From Candidatus Micrarchaeaceae archaeon (GTDB lineage Archaea; Micrarchaeota; Micrarchaeia; Micrarchaeales; CABMGC01): a stretch of DNA of 11,357 nt. Each line of letters begins with the position of its first letter. Position 1 is the first letter of the stretch. The stretch is taken from contig DAIDAD010000008.1 in NCBI GenBank assembly GCA_027310795.1, forward strand, positions 1-11,357, written 5' to 3'. Position numbers and translations under genes: made by a program. Shown piece by piece: positions 1 to 7,123 of the stretch. The notes below the pieces were generated by a model that made no database searches, was not told the DNA's origin, and worked only from the letters and a program-made list of their open reading frames with translations.

Positions 1-95
1 GTAAAGAAGAGAAGGAAGAGAATAAGTAGAGCGCAGAAGAGAAGGGTAGGGGACCTCTGACCCTATGCTTTGCATAAATTTCATACATGGCTTAG
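1..95. other. Purine-rich flank downstream of bud32
   Basis: Positions 1-55 of the plus strand are almost all purine (GAAGAGAAGG-like units), so the minus strand, in which kae1-bud32 is transcribed, is a pyrimidine tract just past the bud32 stop. Archaeal termination commonly uses U-rich tracts without a hairpin, so this may help end the transcript, but the tract is C/T mixed and not a clean T run. Short minus-strand reading frames starting at 88 and 84 stay open to the window edge, but their composition simply mirrors the pyrimidine bias, so I do not call a gene. Confidence 0.25.
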
Positions 96-683
96 CTAGG
101 CGAGCGTCCTTCTCTGGTACCTGCCCCTTTTCTTTATCTCCTTCAGTTTTGAGAGCACTTCCTTGTGGCTCTTTGCCTTTGATGAATAGCCGCGTACGAA
201 GTCAGCATACTGGCTTTTCGAGACGGACCTCTCCATAAGAAGCATGTCGAGCGCCTTTTCCTCTGCACTGCTGGAGAAGCTGCCTAAGCCGAAATCTATT
301 ATCGCAGGACCTTTTTTTGTAATAAGTATGTTTGCAGCCGTGAAATCACCATGGACTATGCCGTTGTTGTGGATCATTGCAAGATGTAATCCGATTTTGA
401 ATAAAGAATTGATCTGCGCGCGCGTGTCCTTCAGGAGTTTGCCATCAAGCTTCTCCATGAATATCGAATACTTGCCTACTGCGGCTACGGCCGGCGCCGC
501 TGCGCCTGCTGAGAGCGCAGCTGCCATTAGCTTTGCCTCTTTCTTTGTCCTGCTCGTCCTTATCTGCTCGTCGAGCTTCTGCTCCCTGTAATCCTTCCTG
601 TTCCTTAATTTGACGAGCATGCTGATGCCGTTGATCTCAGTCTCGTATATCACTGCCTCTGCGCCTTCGCTTATCTTTTTCAT
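96..683 (-). CDS. bud32: Bud32 (PRPK), KEOPS complex kinase/ATPase
   Basis: A 195-residue atypical small serine/threonine kinase of the Bud32/PRPK family. In KEOPS it binds Kae1 and, acting as an ATPase, supports Kae1-catalysed t6A37 modification of ANN-decoding tRNAs in the cytoplasm. Visible motifs are the N-terminal glycine-containing loop (ISEGAEA, residues 4-10), the ATP-anchoring lysine in LVKLRNRK (K25), the catalytic loop HGDFTAANIL (111-120), DFG (130-132), and the Bud32-specific basic tail RGRYQRR (186-192). Length is normal for the archaeal stand-alone form. The ATG overlaps the kae1 stop by four bases (ATGA), implying translational coupling. Many archaea fuse Kae1 and Bud32 into one protein; here they are separate adjacent genes. 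It ends with TAG; another in-frame stop follows four codons later. Confidence 0.95.
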   Translation of the reverse strand: MKKISEGAEAVIYETEINGISMLVKLRNRKDYREQKLDEQIRTSRTKKEAKLMAAALSAGAAAPAVAAVGKYSIFMEKLDGKLLKDTRAQINSLFKIGLHLAMIHNNGIVHGDFTAANILITKKGPAIIDFGLGSFSSSAEEKALDMLLMERSVSKSQYADFVRGYSSKAKSHKEVLSKLKEIKKRGRYQRRTLA

Positions 684-1642
684 AAAATAGCGTCCTCTAT
701 CCTGTATTTCTGCTCTATGCTGCAGTCCTGAATCCTTGTGCCAGTGTTCCTTTGAAGAAGTTCCTCTGCGACAAGGGCTATCATCGCGCCGTTGTCCGCG
801 TTGAACTGGTCTTCAGCATAGCCGAATTTTATGCCGTGCTCTTCTGCCATCAAGCTGAGCGCACGCTTCAGCCTTTTGGATTGCGCAACTCCGCCGCACA
901 CGCAGAGCTCTTTTGAACCGGTGAGAAGAAGCGCCCTTTCAGTCGCTTCCGTAAGCATCGCAAACGCGGTTTCCTGCACTGAGAAGCAGATGTCGCTTGT
1001 GCTTTCAGCGCCTTTGAGCTTTGAAGCATGGGTCAGCAGACCTGTGAACGAGAAGTCCATGCCTTTCACAGTATACGGCATTGTCATGTATCTGCCATTT
1101 TCCGCAGCTTTTTCTATCGTGGAGCCCCATGCGGGATTGAGGCCAAGGTTCCTTGCAAGCGCGTCGAGCATATTGCCTATTCCAATGTCAAAAGTTTCGC
1201 CGAGGACTTTGTAGTGCTGCCCCTGCTTTTGGAGTAGTTGGGAGTTGCCGCCGCTTACGTATAGTGCGATCGGGTTCCTGAAACCCGACATTTCCTTTGC
1301 TATCTCGATATGCCCTATTCCGTGATGCACAAGCACTATTGGGATGGAAAGCCTTTTTGCAAGCGTCTTTGCCGCTACCATTCCGATGTACAGACAGTTG
1401 CCTATGCCTGGCCCTTTCGTGTATCCTATGCCTTTTATGTCGCGGTAAGAAAGCCCTGATGCTTCGATTGCAGATGATATCACATGCGCTCCGTTTTCAG
1501 CGTGGAACTGCGCAACTTCTTTCGGTATCATCCCTGTCTTCCCTATCTTGTACATAGCCTTTTCGTTCGCAATGACCTTTCCTTTGTCGACTATCCCTGC
1601 ACCGAATGTATGCGCACTGCTCTCTATGCCAAGTATCGCCAT
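680..1642 (-). CDS. kae1: Kae1 (TsaD/Qri7 family), tRNA N6-threonylcarbamoyladenosine synthase catalytic subunit
   Basis: A 320-residue ASKHA-fold protein that transfers the threonylcarbamoyl group from threonylcarbamoyl-AMP to A37 of tRNA, the last step of t6A synthesis, as the catalytic core of KEOPS. It starts with the family signature GIESSAHT (5-12). The metal ligands are visible: H107 and H111 in VHHGIGHIEI and D283 in NADNGAMIA. The nucleotide-binding segments YVSGGNSQ (128-135) and GETFDIGIGN (148-157) are intact. The segment around 170-176 (PAWGSTIE) departs from the usual GGP-containing loop. Full length for the family. The ATG at 1642 lies 21-28 nt downstream of a TATA box on the minus strand, so the mRNA is probably leaderless. 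First gene of a two-gene unit with bud32. Confidence 0.96.
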   Translation of the reverse strand: MAILGIESSAHTFGAGIVDKGKVIANEKAMYKIGKTGMIPKEVAQFHAENGAHVISSAIEASGLSYRDIKGIGYTKGPGIGNCLYIGMVAAKTLAKRLSIPIVLVHHGIGHIEIAKEMSGFRNPIALYVSGGNSQLLQKQGQHYKVLGETFDIGIGNMLDALARNLGLNPAWGSTIEKAAENGRYMTMPYTVKGMDFSFTGLLTHASKLKGAESTSDICFSVQETAFAMLTEATERALLLTGSKELCVCGGVAQSKRLKRALSLMAEEHGIKFGYAEDQFNADNGAMIALVAEELLQRNTGTRIQDCSIEQKYRIEDAIL

Positions 1643-1662
1643 GGTTTGTAATCGGATTTTGA

Positions 1663-1670
1663 TTTTATAT
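1663..1670 (-). promoter_or_regulatory. TATA box of kae1-bud32
   Basis: The minus strand reads ATATAAAA, 21 to 28 nt upstream of the A of the kae1 ATG. In archaea transcription starts about 25 nt downstream of the TATA centre, which places the start at or next to the start codon. No Shine-Dalgarno sequence lies between, consistent with leaderless mRNA. Confidence 0.6.
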
Positions 1671-1705
1671 TGGTTTTGCAGGGATTGCCGGTAGTTATGA
1701 TGTTA

Positions 1706-1713
1706 TTTATATA
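1706..1713 (+). promoter_or_regulatory. TATA box of the 1751 gene
   Basis: TTTATATA on the plus strand predicts a transcription start near 1735, about 16 nt before the ATG at 1751. A GGTGG at 1742-1746 would lie inside that short leader. It is divergent from the kae1 box, with their edges 35 bp apart. Confidence 0.55.
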
Positions 1714-1750
1714 TCTTGATGCAGTTTAGGATTGCATCAGCGGTGGTTTG

Positions 1751-2269
1751 ATGGCATTTGCTATGCATAGAAAAGAGAAAGAGACTGCGATAATGATATC
1801 TGACAGGAACGTGACGGTTTCTGGAATACGTGAGAGCATGCCTGATGGATGCAGGCTTGCAAGGATCTACGAGGTTGCAAAGAGCTTCAGGAATGACGAT
1901 GACTTCAGGAGGATGGCAAACACGAGAGTGGGTATGGAGTATTGGGTGGCAGACATAGGGACTAGGGACATGGGCCATCATGAAATAAGCAAGGATGGGG
2001 AATTGATAAGCATAAGCGAGAGCAGATTCAAGGAATTGACGTTTGAGAGAAGGGCGCACGTTTACCCAGGGAAAGGGCATGTTGTTGTCAGGTTCTTTGA
2101 CTTTTATTTCGGCGAGCAGGCACGCGGCCTGTTCGTGGACGCGTTTGCCAGCAATTACCATGGTCCGACGTACCGCGCCGGCATGCTGTATGTGGAAGAC
2201 AGAGGGACTGCGGCCAAAAATCCAGAAGTGTTTGCGAGAAAGGACTTGAGGCAGGAACTGAGAGCATAA
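1751..2269 (+). CDS. Uncharacterised 172-residue protein
   Basis: I do not recognise this family. The frame is supported by its own TATA box (1706-1713), a GGTGG ribosome binding site at 1742-1746 four bases before the ATG, a balanced soluble-protein composition, and codon use like the neighbouring genes. An in-frame TTG directly before the ATG is a possible alternative start. The protein is charged, has a single cysteine (within MPDGCRLARIY), no signal peptide and no membrane segment. A central part (about 90-140) is rich in alternating hydrophobic and aromatic residues (GHVVVRFFDFYFGEQARG), suggesting beta strands followed by a helix. The C terminus is charged and probably helical. It is divergent from kae1 and its stop is 11 bp from the convergent trpS stop, so context gives no functional hint. 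The antisense reading frame over the same DNA (1703-2161) is Cys/His-rich and unconvincing. Confidence 0.7.
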   Translation: MAFAMHRKEKETAIMISDRNVTVSGIRESMPDGCRLARIYEVAKSFRNDDDFRRMANTRVGMEYWVADIGTRDMGHHEISKDGELISISESRFKELTFERRAHVYPGKGHVVVRFFDFYFGEQARGLFVDAFASNYHGPTYRAGMLYVEDRGTAAKNPEVFARKDLRQELRA

Positions 2270-2280
2270 CTTTTCCTGTT

Positions 2281-3390
2281 TCAGTCGGATAACATGAAGT
2301 CGTTTATCCTTATGCGTTTCTTTGCCTCGTTGTGCTCCTTCAGGAACTTGTTTATCCTCATCGCAAGGTCCTTCTTGTGCTCCCCTGCGAGCAACGTCCC
2401 TTTTCTTTCCCCGTCGAATATCTTCTTCAGTTTCTTGTCGTCAGGCTCGAACATGTATCTGTAATACTGGCATACGGCGCATTTGTCAGGGTTGCCGCCC
2501 AGCTTCTTCTGCAGTTCAGCTGTGGACTGCTGCCCTGTAATCGCCTTGTTGACTTTCTTTATCACCGTCGCTTCGTCGTCTGCCAGGTATATCGTGCCGC
2601 TTGGATCGCTTGCAGACATTTTCGGGTCCATTGACAAAGAAGGCATGAATTTCGACAGCAAAGCGGCAGGTTTGTAATAACCGAGTTTTGATATTGCATT
2701 CCTTGCAACCCTGAAGTGGACGTCTTGGTCGACTCCCATCGGTATTAAACATGGTACGTTCTTTCCTGCCTCGACAGATTTGAGGAACGCAGGCACGGCC
2801 TGCAGCGAAGTGTAGAAAAGCGCGCCTATGTTCGTGTCGCTGCCGAAGCCGAACGCGTCCTTTATTATGGAATAGGTTATGTACTTCGATACCCTCACAG
2901 CCTGCTTGTACAGCGTCTTTGCATACTCGGTGTCGAGGAATATCTTTGTCTTTTTGCTGTCGAACCCTAATGCGGCTATGTCGAGCGCGTCCCCCATCGC
3001 AAGTCTGCGGCCGTTCTCGAGCGTGAATTCTGGATTGCGCTTCACAAGGAACTTCTCCTCGTCAGGAATCATTATCAGCACTTCGGCACCGAACCTGTCC
3101 TGCAGCCATTTTGCCATCTGGAACTGCATAGTCTGCGCAATAGTCATGCCTCCTGAAGGGGCTATTCCGGTGTACACGTAGAATTTATCTCCCTTCTCGT
3201 ACTGGTCAAGGAGCCATTCGAGATCCCTACACGCGAAATACAGCCCGCGGCGCATCATGAAGTTGCTCGCTCCTGCTATGCCATCGAATCTTGCCAGAAG
3301 CTTCTCGTCAAGATGCCTCAGTCCGAAATCAGTTATGAGCTTGCTGTAATCCACGTCTCCTTTTACCTCATAAGGCGTTACTTTTTGCAT
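2281..3390 (-). CDS. trpS: Tryptophanyl-tRNA synthetase, archaeal/eukaryotic type, with altered HIGH motif
   Basis: Class I synthetase that activates tryptophan with ATP and charges tRNA-Trp; 369 residues, the size of an archaeal TrpRS without extra domains. The N terminus (KVTPYEVKGDVDYSKLI) matches the archaeal/eukaryotic type, supporting this ATG. Recognisable segments are FYVYTGIAPSGGM (70-82), FGFGSDTNIG (180-189) leading into the LQAVPAF region, IPMGVDQDVHFRVAR (216-230), the KMSAS loop KMSASDPSG (257-265) and the anticodon-binding helical region with a CxxC at 304-307. The HIGH signature, usually H-[VIL]-G-H here, reads TIAQ (83-86), closer to the TIGN of bacterial TrpRS. The rest of the protein is well conserved, so it is probably functional. 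It is transcribed divergently from rpoH, possibly leaderless. Confidence 0.93.
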   Translation of the reverse strand: MQKVTPYEVKGDVDYSKLITDFGLRHLDEKLLARFDGIAGASNFMMRRGLYFACRDLEWLLDQYEKGDKFYVYTGIAPSGGMTIAQTMQFQMAKWLQDRFGAEVLIMIPDEEKFLVKRNPEFTLENGRRLAMGDALDIAALGFDSKKTKIFLDTEYAKTLYKQAVRVSKYITYSIIKDAFGFGSDTNIGALFYTSLQAVPAFLKSVEAGKNVPCLIPMGVDQDVHFRVARNAISKLGYYKPAALLSKFMPSLSMDPKMSASDPSGTIYLADDEATVIKKVNKAITGQQSTAELQKKLGGNPDKCAVCQYYRYMFEPDDKKLKKIFDGERKGTLLAGEHKKDLAMRINKFLKEHNEAKKRIRINDFMLSD

Positions 3391-3403
3391 CAGAATGACC
3401 AGC

Positions 3404-3417
3404 GTTTATACTTTATT
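3404..3417 (-). promoter_or_regulatory. Probable TATA element of trpS
   Basis: On the minus strand this reads AATAAAGTATAAAC, lying 14 to 27 nt upstream of the trpS ATG. The AATAAAG half is at the right distance for a leaderless transcript starting at the ATG; the TATAAA half would place the start inside the gene. A further AT-rich stretch at about 3428-3442 is an alternative that would give a leader of roughly 20 nt. The box is therefore not firmly assigned. Confidence 0.35.
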
Positions 3418-3443
3418 CACAATGCCATTATTAATTATTATTG

Positions 3444-3486
3444 TGCGGACGCATTTTGTATGGCTTGCACGAGGTTTTGCGGACGC
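3444..3486. repeat. 9-bp direct repeat upstream of the rpoH promoter
   Basis: TGCGGACGC occurs at 3444-3452 and again at 3478-3486, 34 bp apart start to start, with a further partial copy (GTGCGGA) at 3487-3493. A 5-bp inverted repeat (GCACG at 3467-3471, CGTGC at 3486-3490) overlaps the second copy. The block is a GC-rich island between AT-rich flanks and ends about 12 bp before the purine-rich stretch next to the rpoH TATA box. Regulator-binding sites for the divergent trpS/rpoH promoters are a reasonable guess only. Confidence 0.45.
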
Positions 3487-3504
3487 GTGCGGAAGATACA
3501 AATG

Positions 3505-3512
3505 TATATAAA
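3505..3512 (+). promoter_or_regulatory. TATA box of the RNA polymerase operon
   Basis: TATATAAA with a purine-rich stretch directly upstream (GGAAGATACAAAT, 3491-3503) that could serve as BRE. Predicted transcription start is about 3533-3538, giving a leader of about 45 nt to the TTG at 3581. It is the only good TATA box before the six coding segments that follow. Confidence 0.65.
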
Positions 3513-3580
3513 CCTTTTCATTTAATAAATAGCGGAAGTGGCTGTGCTAGTCTCTACTCTTCGTGTTTATAGGTGTATGT

Positions 3581-3811
3581 TTGCCAGATAGGAGCGACCA
3601 CGTTATTGTCCCAAAACACAGATTGATTACTGAAAAGGAGGTGAAGGAGCTCCTTGAAACGCTCGACCTGAAGAAGGACAATCTCCCGCGAATATTCGAC
3701 AGCGATCCGCAGGTGAAGATACTAAACGGAAAAGTGGGCCAGATCGTGGAGATAGACAGGATTGAAGGCGGAGTCAAGGTGCCTTACTACAGGCTTATCA
3801 CAGAGGCTTGA
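3581..3811 (+). CDS. rpoH: DNA-directed RNA polymerase subunit H
   Basis: Small archaeal RNA polymerase subunit, equivalent to the C-terminal domain of eukaryotic Rpb5. It sits at the lower jaw of the polymerase and contacts downstream DNA. The protein starts with HVIVPKHRLITEKEV, corresponding to the family's VPEHxxLSEEE pattern, continues through LPRIFDSDPQVKILNGKVGQ and ends with VPYYRLI, the typical YYRLV-type terminus. I chose TTG at 3581 (76 residues) because AGGTG at 3571-3575 lies five bases upstream and the product has the usual length; GTG at 3563 would add six residues but has no ribosome binding site. An in-frame stop at 3548-3550 limits the start. First gene of the polymerase operon, four bases before rpoB2. 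Confidence 0.92.
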   Translation: MPDRSDHVIVPKHRLITEKEVKELLETLDLKKDNLPRIFDSDPQVKILNGKVGQIVEIDRIEGGVKVPYYRLITEA

Positions 3812-3815
3812 TCCT

Positions 3816-5291
3816 ATGGATAACAAAAGCGTTTTATTGGAGTCTTATTTGGACACTATGCCGCTTATCTCGCACCAGGTGGAGAGCTACAACAGGTTCG
3901 TGAGCCAGGGTATTCAGAAAGTGGTTGACAGGCAGAATGTGGTGCAGCCGAGCGTAGAGGGCTTTTCATTGAAGCTGGGCAACATAAGGCTTGACAAGGC
4001 CTCTATAATAGAAGCTGATGGTTCTCGCAGGCAGATAATGCCGAACGAGGCGAGGCTCCGCAATCTCACTTATTCAGCCCCTATATTCATAGAGGTAGTG
4101 CCGGTGATACGGGGCATCGAGAAGAAGGCTTCCTTTGGAGAAGTGTTCATCGGAGAATTGCCGATCATGGTGCGCAGCGACCTGTGCTACATAAAGACAA
4201 TGTCGAAGCAGCAGCTTGTCGAAGAAGCTGAAGACGCTGAAGATCCAGGCGGCTATTTCATAATTAAGGGCGTGGAGCGCGTGCTCATAGGGCTTGAGGA
4301 CATTGCGCCGAACCGCGTCATAACTACAAAGGGCAAGGGCGGAGACAAGGTCAACAGCGTCGTGTTTTCTACCGCGCCTGGTTTCAGGGCAAGGTGCGTA
4401 GTCGCAAGGAGCCAGAACGGCATATTTGCAGTTGAATTCCCTACAATCTCGAAGAGCATAAACCTGATACTGCTGCTCCGTGCACTTGGCATGTCCGAAA
4501 AGGAACTTGTGAAGCATAGCTCGGATTCACTCGCATTCAGGAACGACCTTATGCTCAACCTTGAGGTCAGCGACTTCAAGAACTTAACTCAGGCAGAGGC
4601 TATTGCAGAGCTTGGAAGGATGGCCGCTCCGGGCCAAGCGCCAGAGTACCAGCTTTCAAGGGCCGAGACGCAGATAAACAACTATCTGCTGCCGCACATA
4701 GGCGAAACCGCAGAAGAGAAGATGAGGAAGGCAGATTATCTCATAACGATGGCAAGGAAGGCTACGATGGTAGGCAACAAGCTCGCGCGTGAAGACGACA
4801 AGGACCATTATGCGAACAAGCGCATAAAGTTCGCAGGCGAACTCATGGAGGACCTTTTCACTTATGCATTCAGATTCTTTGTAAAGGAAGTCAAGTACCA
4901 GATAGAGCGTACAAGCGCCAGGGGGAGGAAGCTCAGCATACAGTCGATCATAAACCCGGACACAATAACAGAAAGGATATCATATGCGATGGGAACAGGC
5001 ACGTGGGTCGCAGGCCAGACAGGAATATCGCAGGTCCTTGACCGCACGAATTTCTCAAGCGCTTACACGCATTTGCGCAGGATAAAGTCGCCGCTGGCGA
5101 AGAAGCACCCGCACTTCAAGGCAAGGGAGGTGCATGGCACGCAGTTGGGCAAGATATGCCCGTCTGAAACCCCCGAGGGCCAGGAAGTTGGTCTGACGAA
5201 GTACCTTGCACTGATGTCAAGGGTTACAGTAGGCGCGGAGGAGTCGTCTTTTGAGGGCAAGCTTGAAGGGCTCAGGAAAGAGACAAAGTGA
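3816..5291 (+). CDS. rpoB2: RNA polymerase subunit B'' (N-terminal half of B)
   Basis: 491 residues forming the N-terminal half of the second-largest polymerase subunit (Rpb2/beta homologue): protrusion, lobe and fork regions. The start ATG at 3816 gives MDNKSVLLESYLDTMPL, matching family N termini; longer in-frame starts run into rpoH and are unlikely. Diagnostic segments are GGYFIIKGVERVLI, DDKDHYANKRIKFAGELM, ARGRKLSIQS and KICPSETPEGQEVGL (446-460), the fork-loop signature. The C-terminal end after LTKYLALMSRVTVG is where the B subunit is divided in methanogens and related lineages. Upstream AGAGG (3802-3806) could act as ribosome binding site. The stop overlaps the rpoB1 leader; the spacer is four bases. 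Confidence 0.96.
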   Translation: MDNKSVLLESYLDTMPLISHQVESYNRFVSQGIQKVVDRQNVVQPSVEGFSLKLGNIRLDKASIIEADGSRRQIMPNEARLRNLTYSAPIFIEVVPVIRGIEKKASFGEVFIGELPIMVRSDLCYIKTMSKQQLVEEAEDAEDPGGYFIIKGVERVLIGLEDIAPNRVITTKGKGGDKVNSVVFSTAPGFRARCVVARSQNGIFAVEFPTISKSINLILLLRALGMSEKELVKHSSDSLAFRNDLMLNLEVSDFKNLTQAEAIAELGRMAAPGQAPEYQLSRAETQINNYLLPHIGETAEEKMRKADYLITMARKATMVGNKLAREDDKDHYANKRIKFAGELMEDLFTYAFRFFVKEVKYQIERTSARGRKLSIQSIINPDTITERISYAMGTGTWVAGQTGISQVLDRTNFSSAYTHLRRIKSPLAKKHPHFKAREVHGTQLGKICPSETPEGQEVGLTKYLALMSRVTVGAEESSFEGKLEGLRKETK

Positions 5292-5295
5292 TCGT

Positions 5296-7119
5296 ATGCC
5301 GAAGGAAAAAATTACTCATGTTTATCTGAACGGAAGAGACATAGGGTACGTAGACGACCCTGTGAAGTTCGTCAAGGAGGTCCGCGAGTCAAGGAGGAAG
5401 GGCATGGTTTCAGGAGAGGTCAATATCGCGCATTATGAAAAGCAGCATTATGTCAACATAAACAGCGACAGGGGGAGATTGAGGAAGCCTTACGTAATAG
5501 TTGAACAGAAGCAGTCGAAGCTGACCCCCGAAGTCATTGAAAAGCTCAAGAACAAGGAGATAAACTTCAATTACCTCTTCAGGAACGGCATTGTGGAATA
5601 TCTTGATGCTGAAGAGGAAGAGAATGCGCTAGTCGCGTTCAAGGAGAAGGACATCACAGATGCGACAACTCACCTTGAAGTCGATATTGCATCGATCTTC
5701 GGGTTCACGGTAAGCACTTCGCCGTACCCTGAGCACAACAGCATAGCCAGGCAGGCAATGCTTTCTAATTTCATAAAGCAGTCTCAGGGGCTGTTCGCGA
5801 TAAACTTCAACCAGAGGTTCGACTCTAGGAGCTACCTGCTGTTCTATCCTCAGGTGCCGATAGTGAGCACAGTGTCATACAGGAAGACAGGGATACAGAA
5901 GCACCCGAGCGGCCAGAACCTCGTGGTCGCGCTTTCCACTTATTATGGATACAACATGCAGGACGCAGTGGTGCTTAACAGGGCTTCTGTGGAGCGCGGC
6001 GTCGGAAGGTCGTTGTTCTACAAGACCTATTCCGATGAAGAGAGAAGATATCCTGGAGGGCAGAGGGACAGGCTGAAGGTTCCTCCGGCGACTGCTGAAG
6101 GATACATGGGTGAGCATTTCTATTCAAAGCTCAGCGACGACGGAATTATAGAGCCTGAAATGGACGTGGAAGAAGGGGATGTGCTGATAGGGAAGGTGTC
6201 TCCGCCAAGGTTCCTTGAAGAGAACATGGGACCGAGCGGCATAGAAGAAAAAGTCAGGGACGATTCAACAGTCCTTAAGACAGGCGAACGAGGAATTGTA
6301 GACAGCATAGTGATAACAGAGTCGCCGGGAGCGACGAAGCTCGTCAAGATAAGGGTGCGGGGGCTGAGGGTGCCTGAGAACGGCGATAAGTTCGCGAGCA
6401 GGCACGGGCAGAAAGGGGTCACTGCACTGATCGTCCCGCCTGAAGACATGCCTTTCACCGATTCAGGCATTGTGCCTGACCTTCTGCTGAACCCGCACAG
6501 CGTGCCTTCAAGAATGACTTTCGGCCATTTGCTCGAAGAGCTTGCAGGAAAGGCAGGCTCTGTGAAAGGCCAGACGATAGACGGGACCGCTTTTGCAGAA
6601 GACGGAGTGGAGAGGATGACTGAATACGGGCACATGCTCGAAGAGAATGGATTCGACAAGTACGGCGAGGAAGAGATGTACGACGGGATAACAGGATTGA
6701 AATTCAGGGCCAAGGTCTTCTCCGGAGTCGTTTACTACAACAGATTATACCACATGGTCAGCAACAAGATACAGGTGAGGAGCAGGGGCAAGGTGCAGAT
6801 ACTGACGCACCAGCCTACGGAGGGCAAGGCTAGGCAGGGAGCCCTCAGATTCGGAGAGATGGAACGTGACGCGCTTATCGGCTACGGAGCGAGCCTGCTG
6901 CTCAAGGAAAGATTGCTCGACCAGAGCGACAAGACCACGGTATTGATATGCAAGGAGTGCGGGAACATAGGCTATTACGATCATGTGAAGAAGGCGAATG
7001 TCTGCGTGATAGACAAGGGCTCGAGCTTCGTTGAAGTGGAGATAAGCTATGCTTTCAAGGTATTGCTTGACGAGATAAAGTCGCTGCACATAATGCCGAG
7101 ACTGCGTATTAAGGAGTGA
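5296..7119 (+). CDS. rpoB1: RNA polymerase subunit B' (C-terminal half of B), atypical zinc motif
   Basis: 607 residues forming the C-terminal half of B: external domains, hybrid-binding domain, wall, anchor and clamp. Recognisable motifs are MPKEKITHVYLNG (start, supporting the ATG at 5296), YYGYNMQDAVVLNR with acidic residues near the active-site metal, GDKFASRHGQKG (363-374), GIVPDLLLNPHSVPSRMT, and THQPTEGKARQGALRFGEMER near the end. The C-terminal clamp zinc site reads C552-x2-C555-x14-C570-x2-D573; the fourth ligand, normally Cys or His, is Asp. Downstream of it the terminal segment SYAFKVLLDEIKSL is conserved. The reading frame continues upstream into rpoB2, but ATG at 5296 with GTGAT at 5288-5292 fits best. 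Followed four bases later by rpoA1. Confidence 0.96.
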   Translation: MPKEKITHVYLNGRDIGYVDDPVKFVKEVRESRRKGMVSGEVNIAHYEKQHYVNINSDRGRLRKPYVIVEQKQSKLTPEVIEKLKNKEINFNYLFRNGIVEYLDAEEEENALVAFKEKDITDATTHLEVDIASIFGFTVSTSPYPEHNSIARQAMLSNFIKQSQGLFAINFNQRFDSRSYLLFYPQVPIVSTVSYRKTGIQKHPSGQNLVVALSTYYGYNMQDAVVLNRASVERGVGRSLFYKTYSDEERRYPGGQRDRLKVPPATAEGYMGEHFYSKLSDDGIIEPEMDVEEGDVLIGKVSPPRFLEENMGPSGIEEKVRDDSTVLKTGERGIVDSIVITESPGATKLVKIRVRGLRVPENGDKFASRHGQKGVTALIVPPEDMPFTDSGIVPDLLLNPHSVPSRMTFGHLLEELAGKAGSVKGQTIDGTAFAEDGVERMTEYGHMLEENGFDKYGEEEMYDGITGLKFRAKVFSGVVYYNRLYHMVSNKIQVRSRGKVQILTHQPTEGKARQGALRFGEMERDALIGYGASLLLKERLLDQSDKTTVLICKECGNIGYYDHVKKANVCVIDKGSSFVEVEISYAFKVLLDEIKSLHIMPRLRIKE

Positions 7120-7123
7120 TGTT

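Noticed and set aside
1..88. Possible minus-strand gene starting near 84-88 and leaving the window
   Set aside because: Open only because the strand is almost pure C/T; no recognisable protein sequence, promoter or ribosome binding site.
96..1642. Separate kae1 and bud32 as an unusual KEOPS arrangement
   Set aside because: Both fused and unfused forms are common; the four-base overlap is ordinary translational coupling.
1703..2161. 152-residue minus-strand frame opposite the unknown gene
   Set aside because: Cys/His/Tyr-rich composition, no promoter or ribosome binding site, and the plus-strand frame has both.
3577..3591. Five-codon ATG...TAG mini-frame overlapping the rpoH start, possible leader peptide
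   Set aside because: Too short to distinguish from chance; it uses the same AGGTG that serves the TTG of rpoH and has no supporting feature.
6120..6713. 197-residue minus-strand frame inside rpoB1
   Set aside because: Ser/Pro-rich shadow of a strongly conserved polymerase gene.
3816..7119. rpoB2/rpoB1 division as a novel gene split
   Set aside because: The B''/B' division at this point is well known in methanogens and other euryarchaeal lineages.
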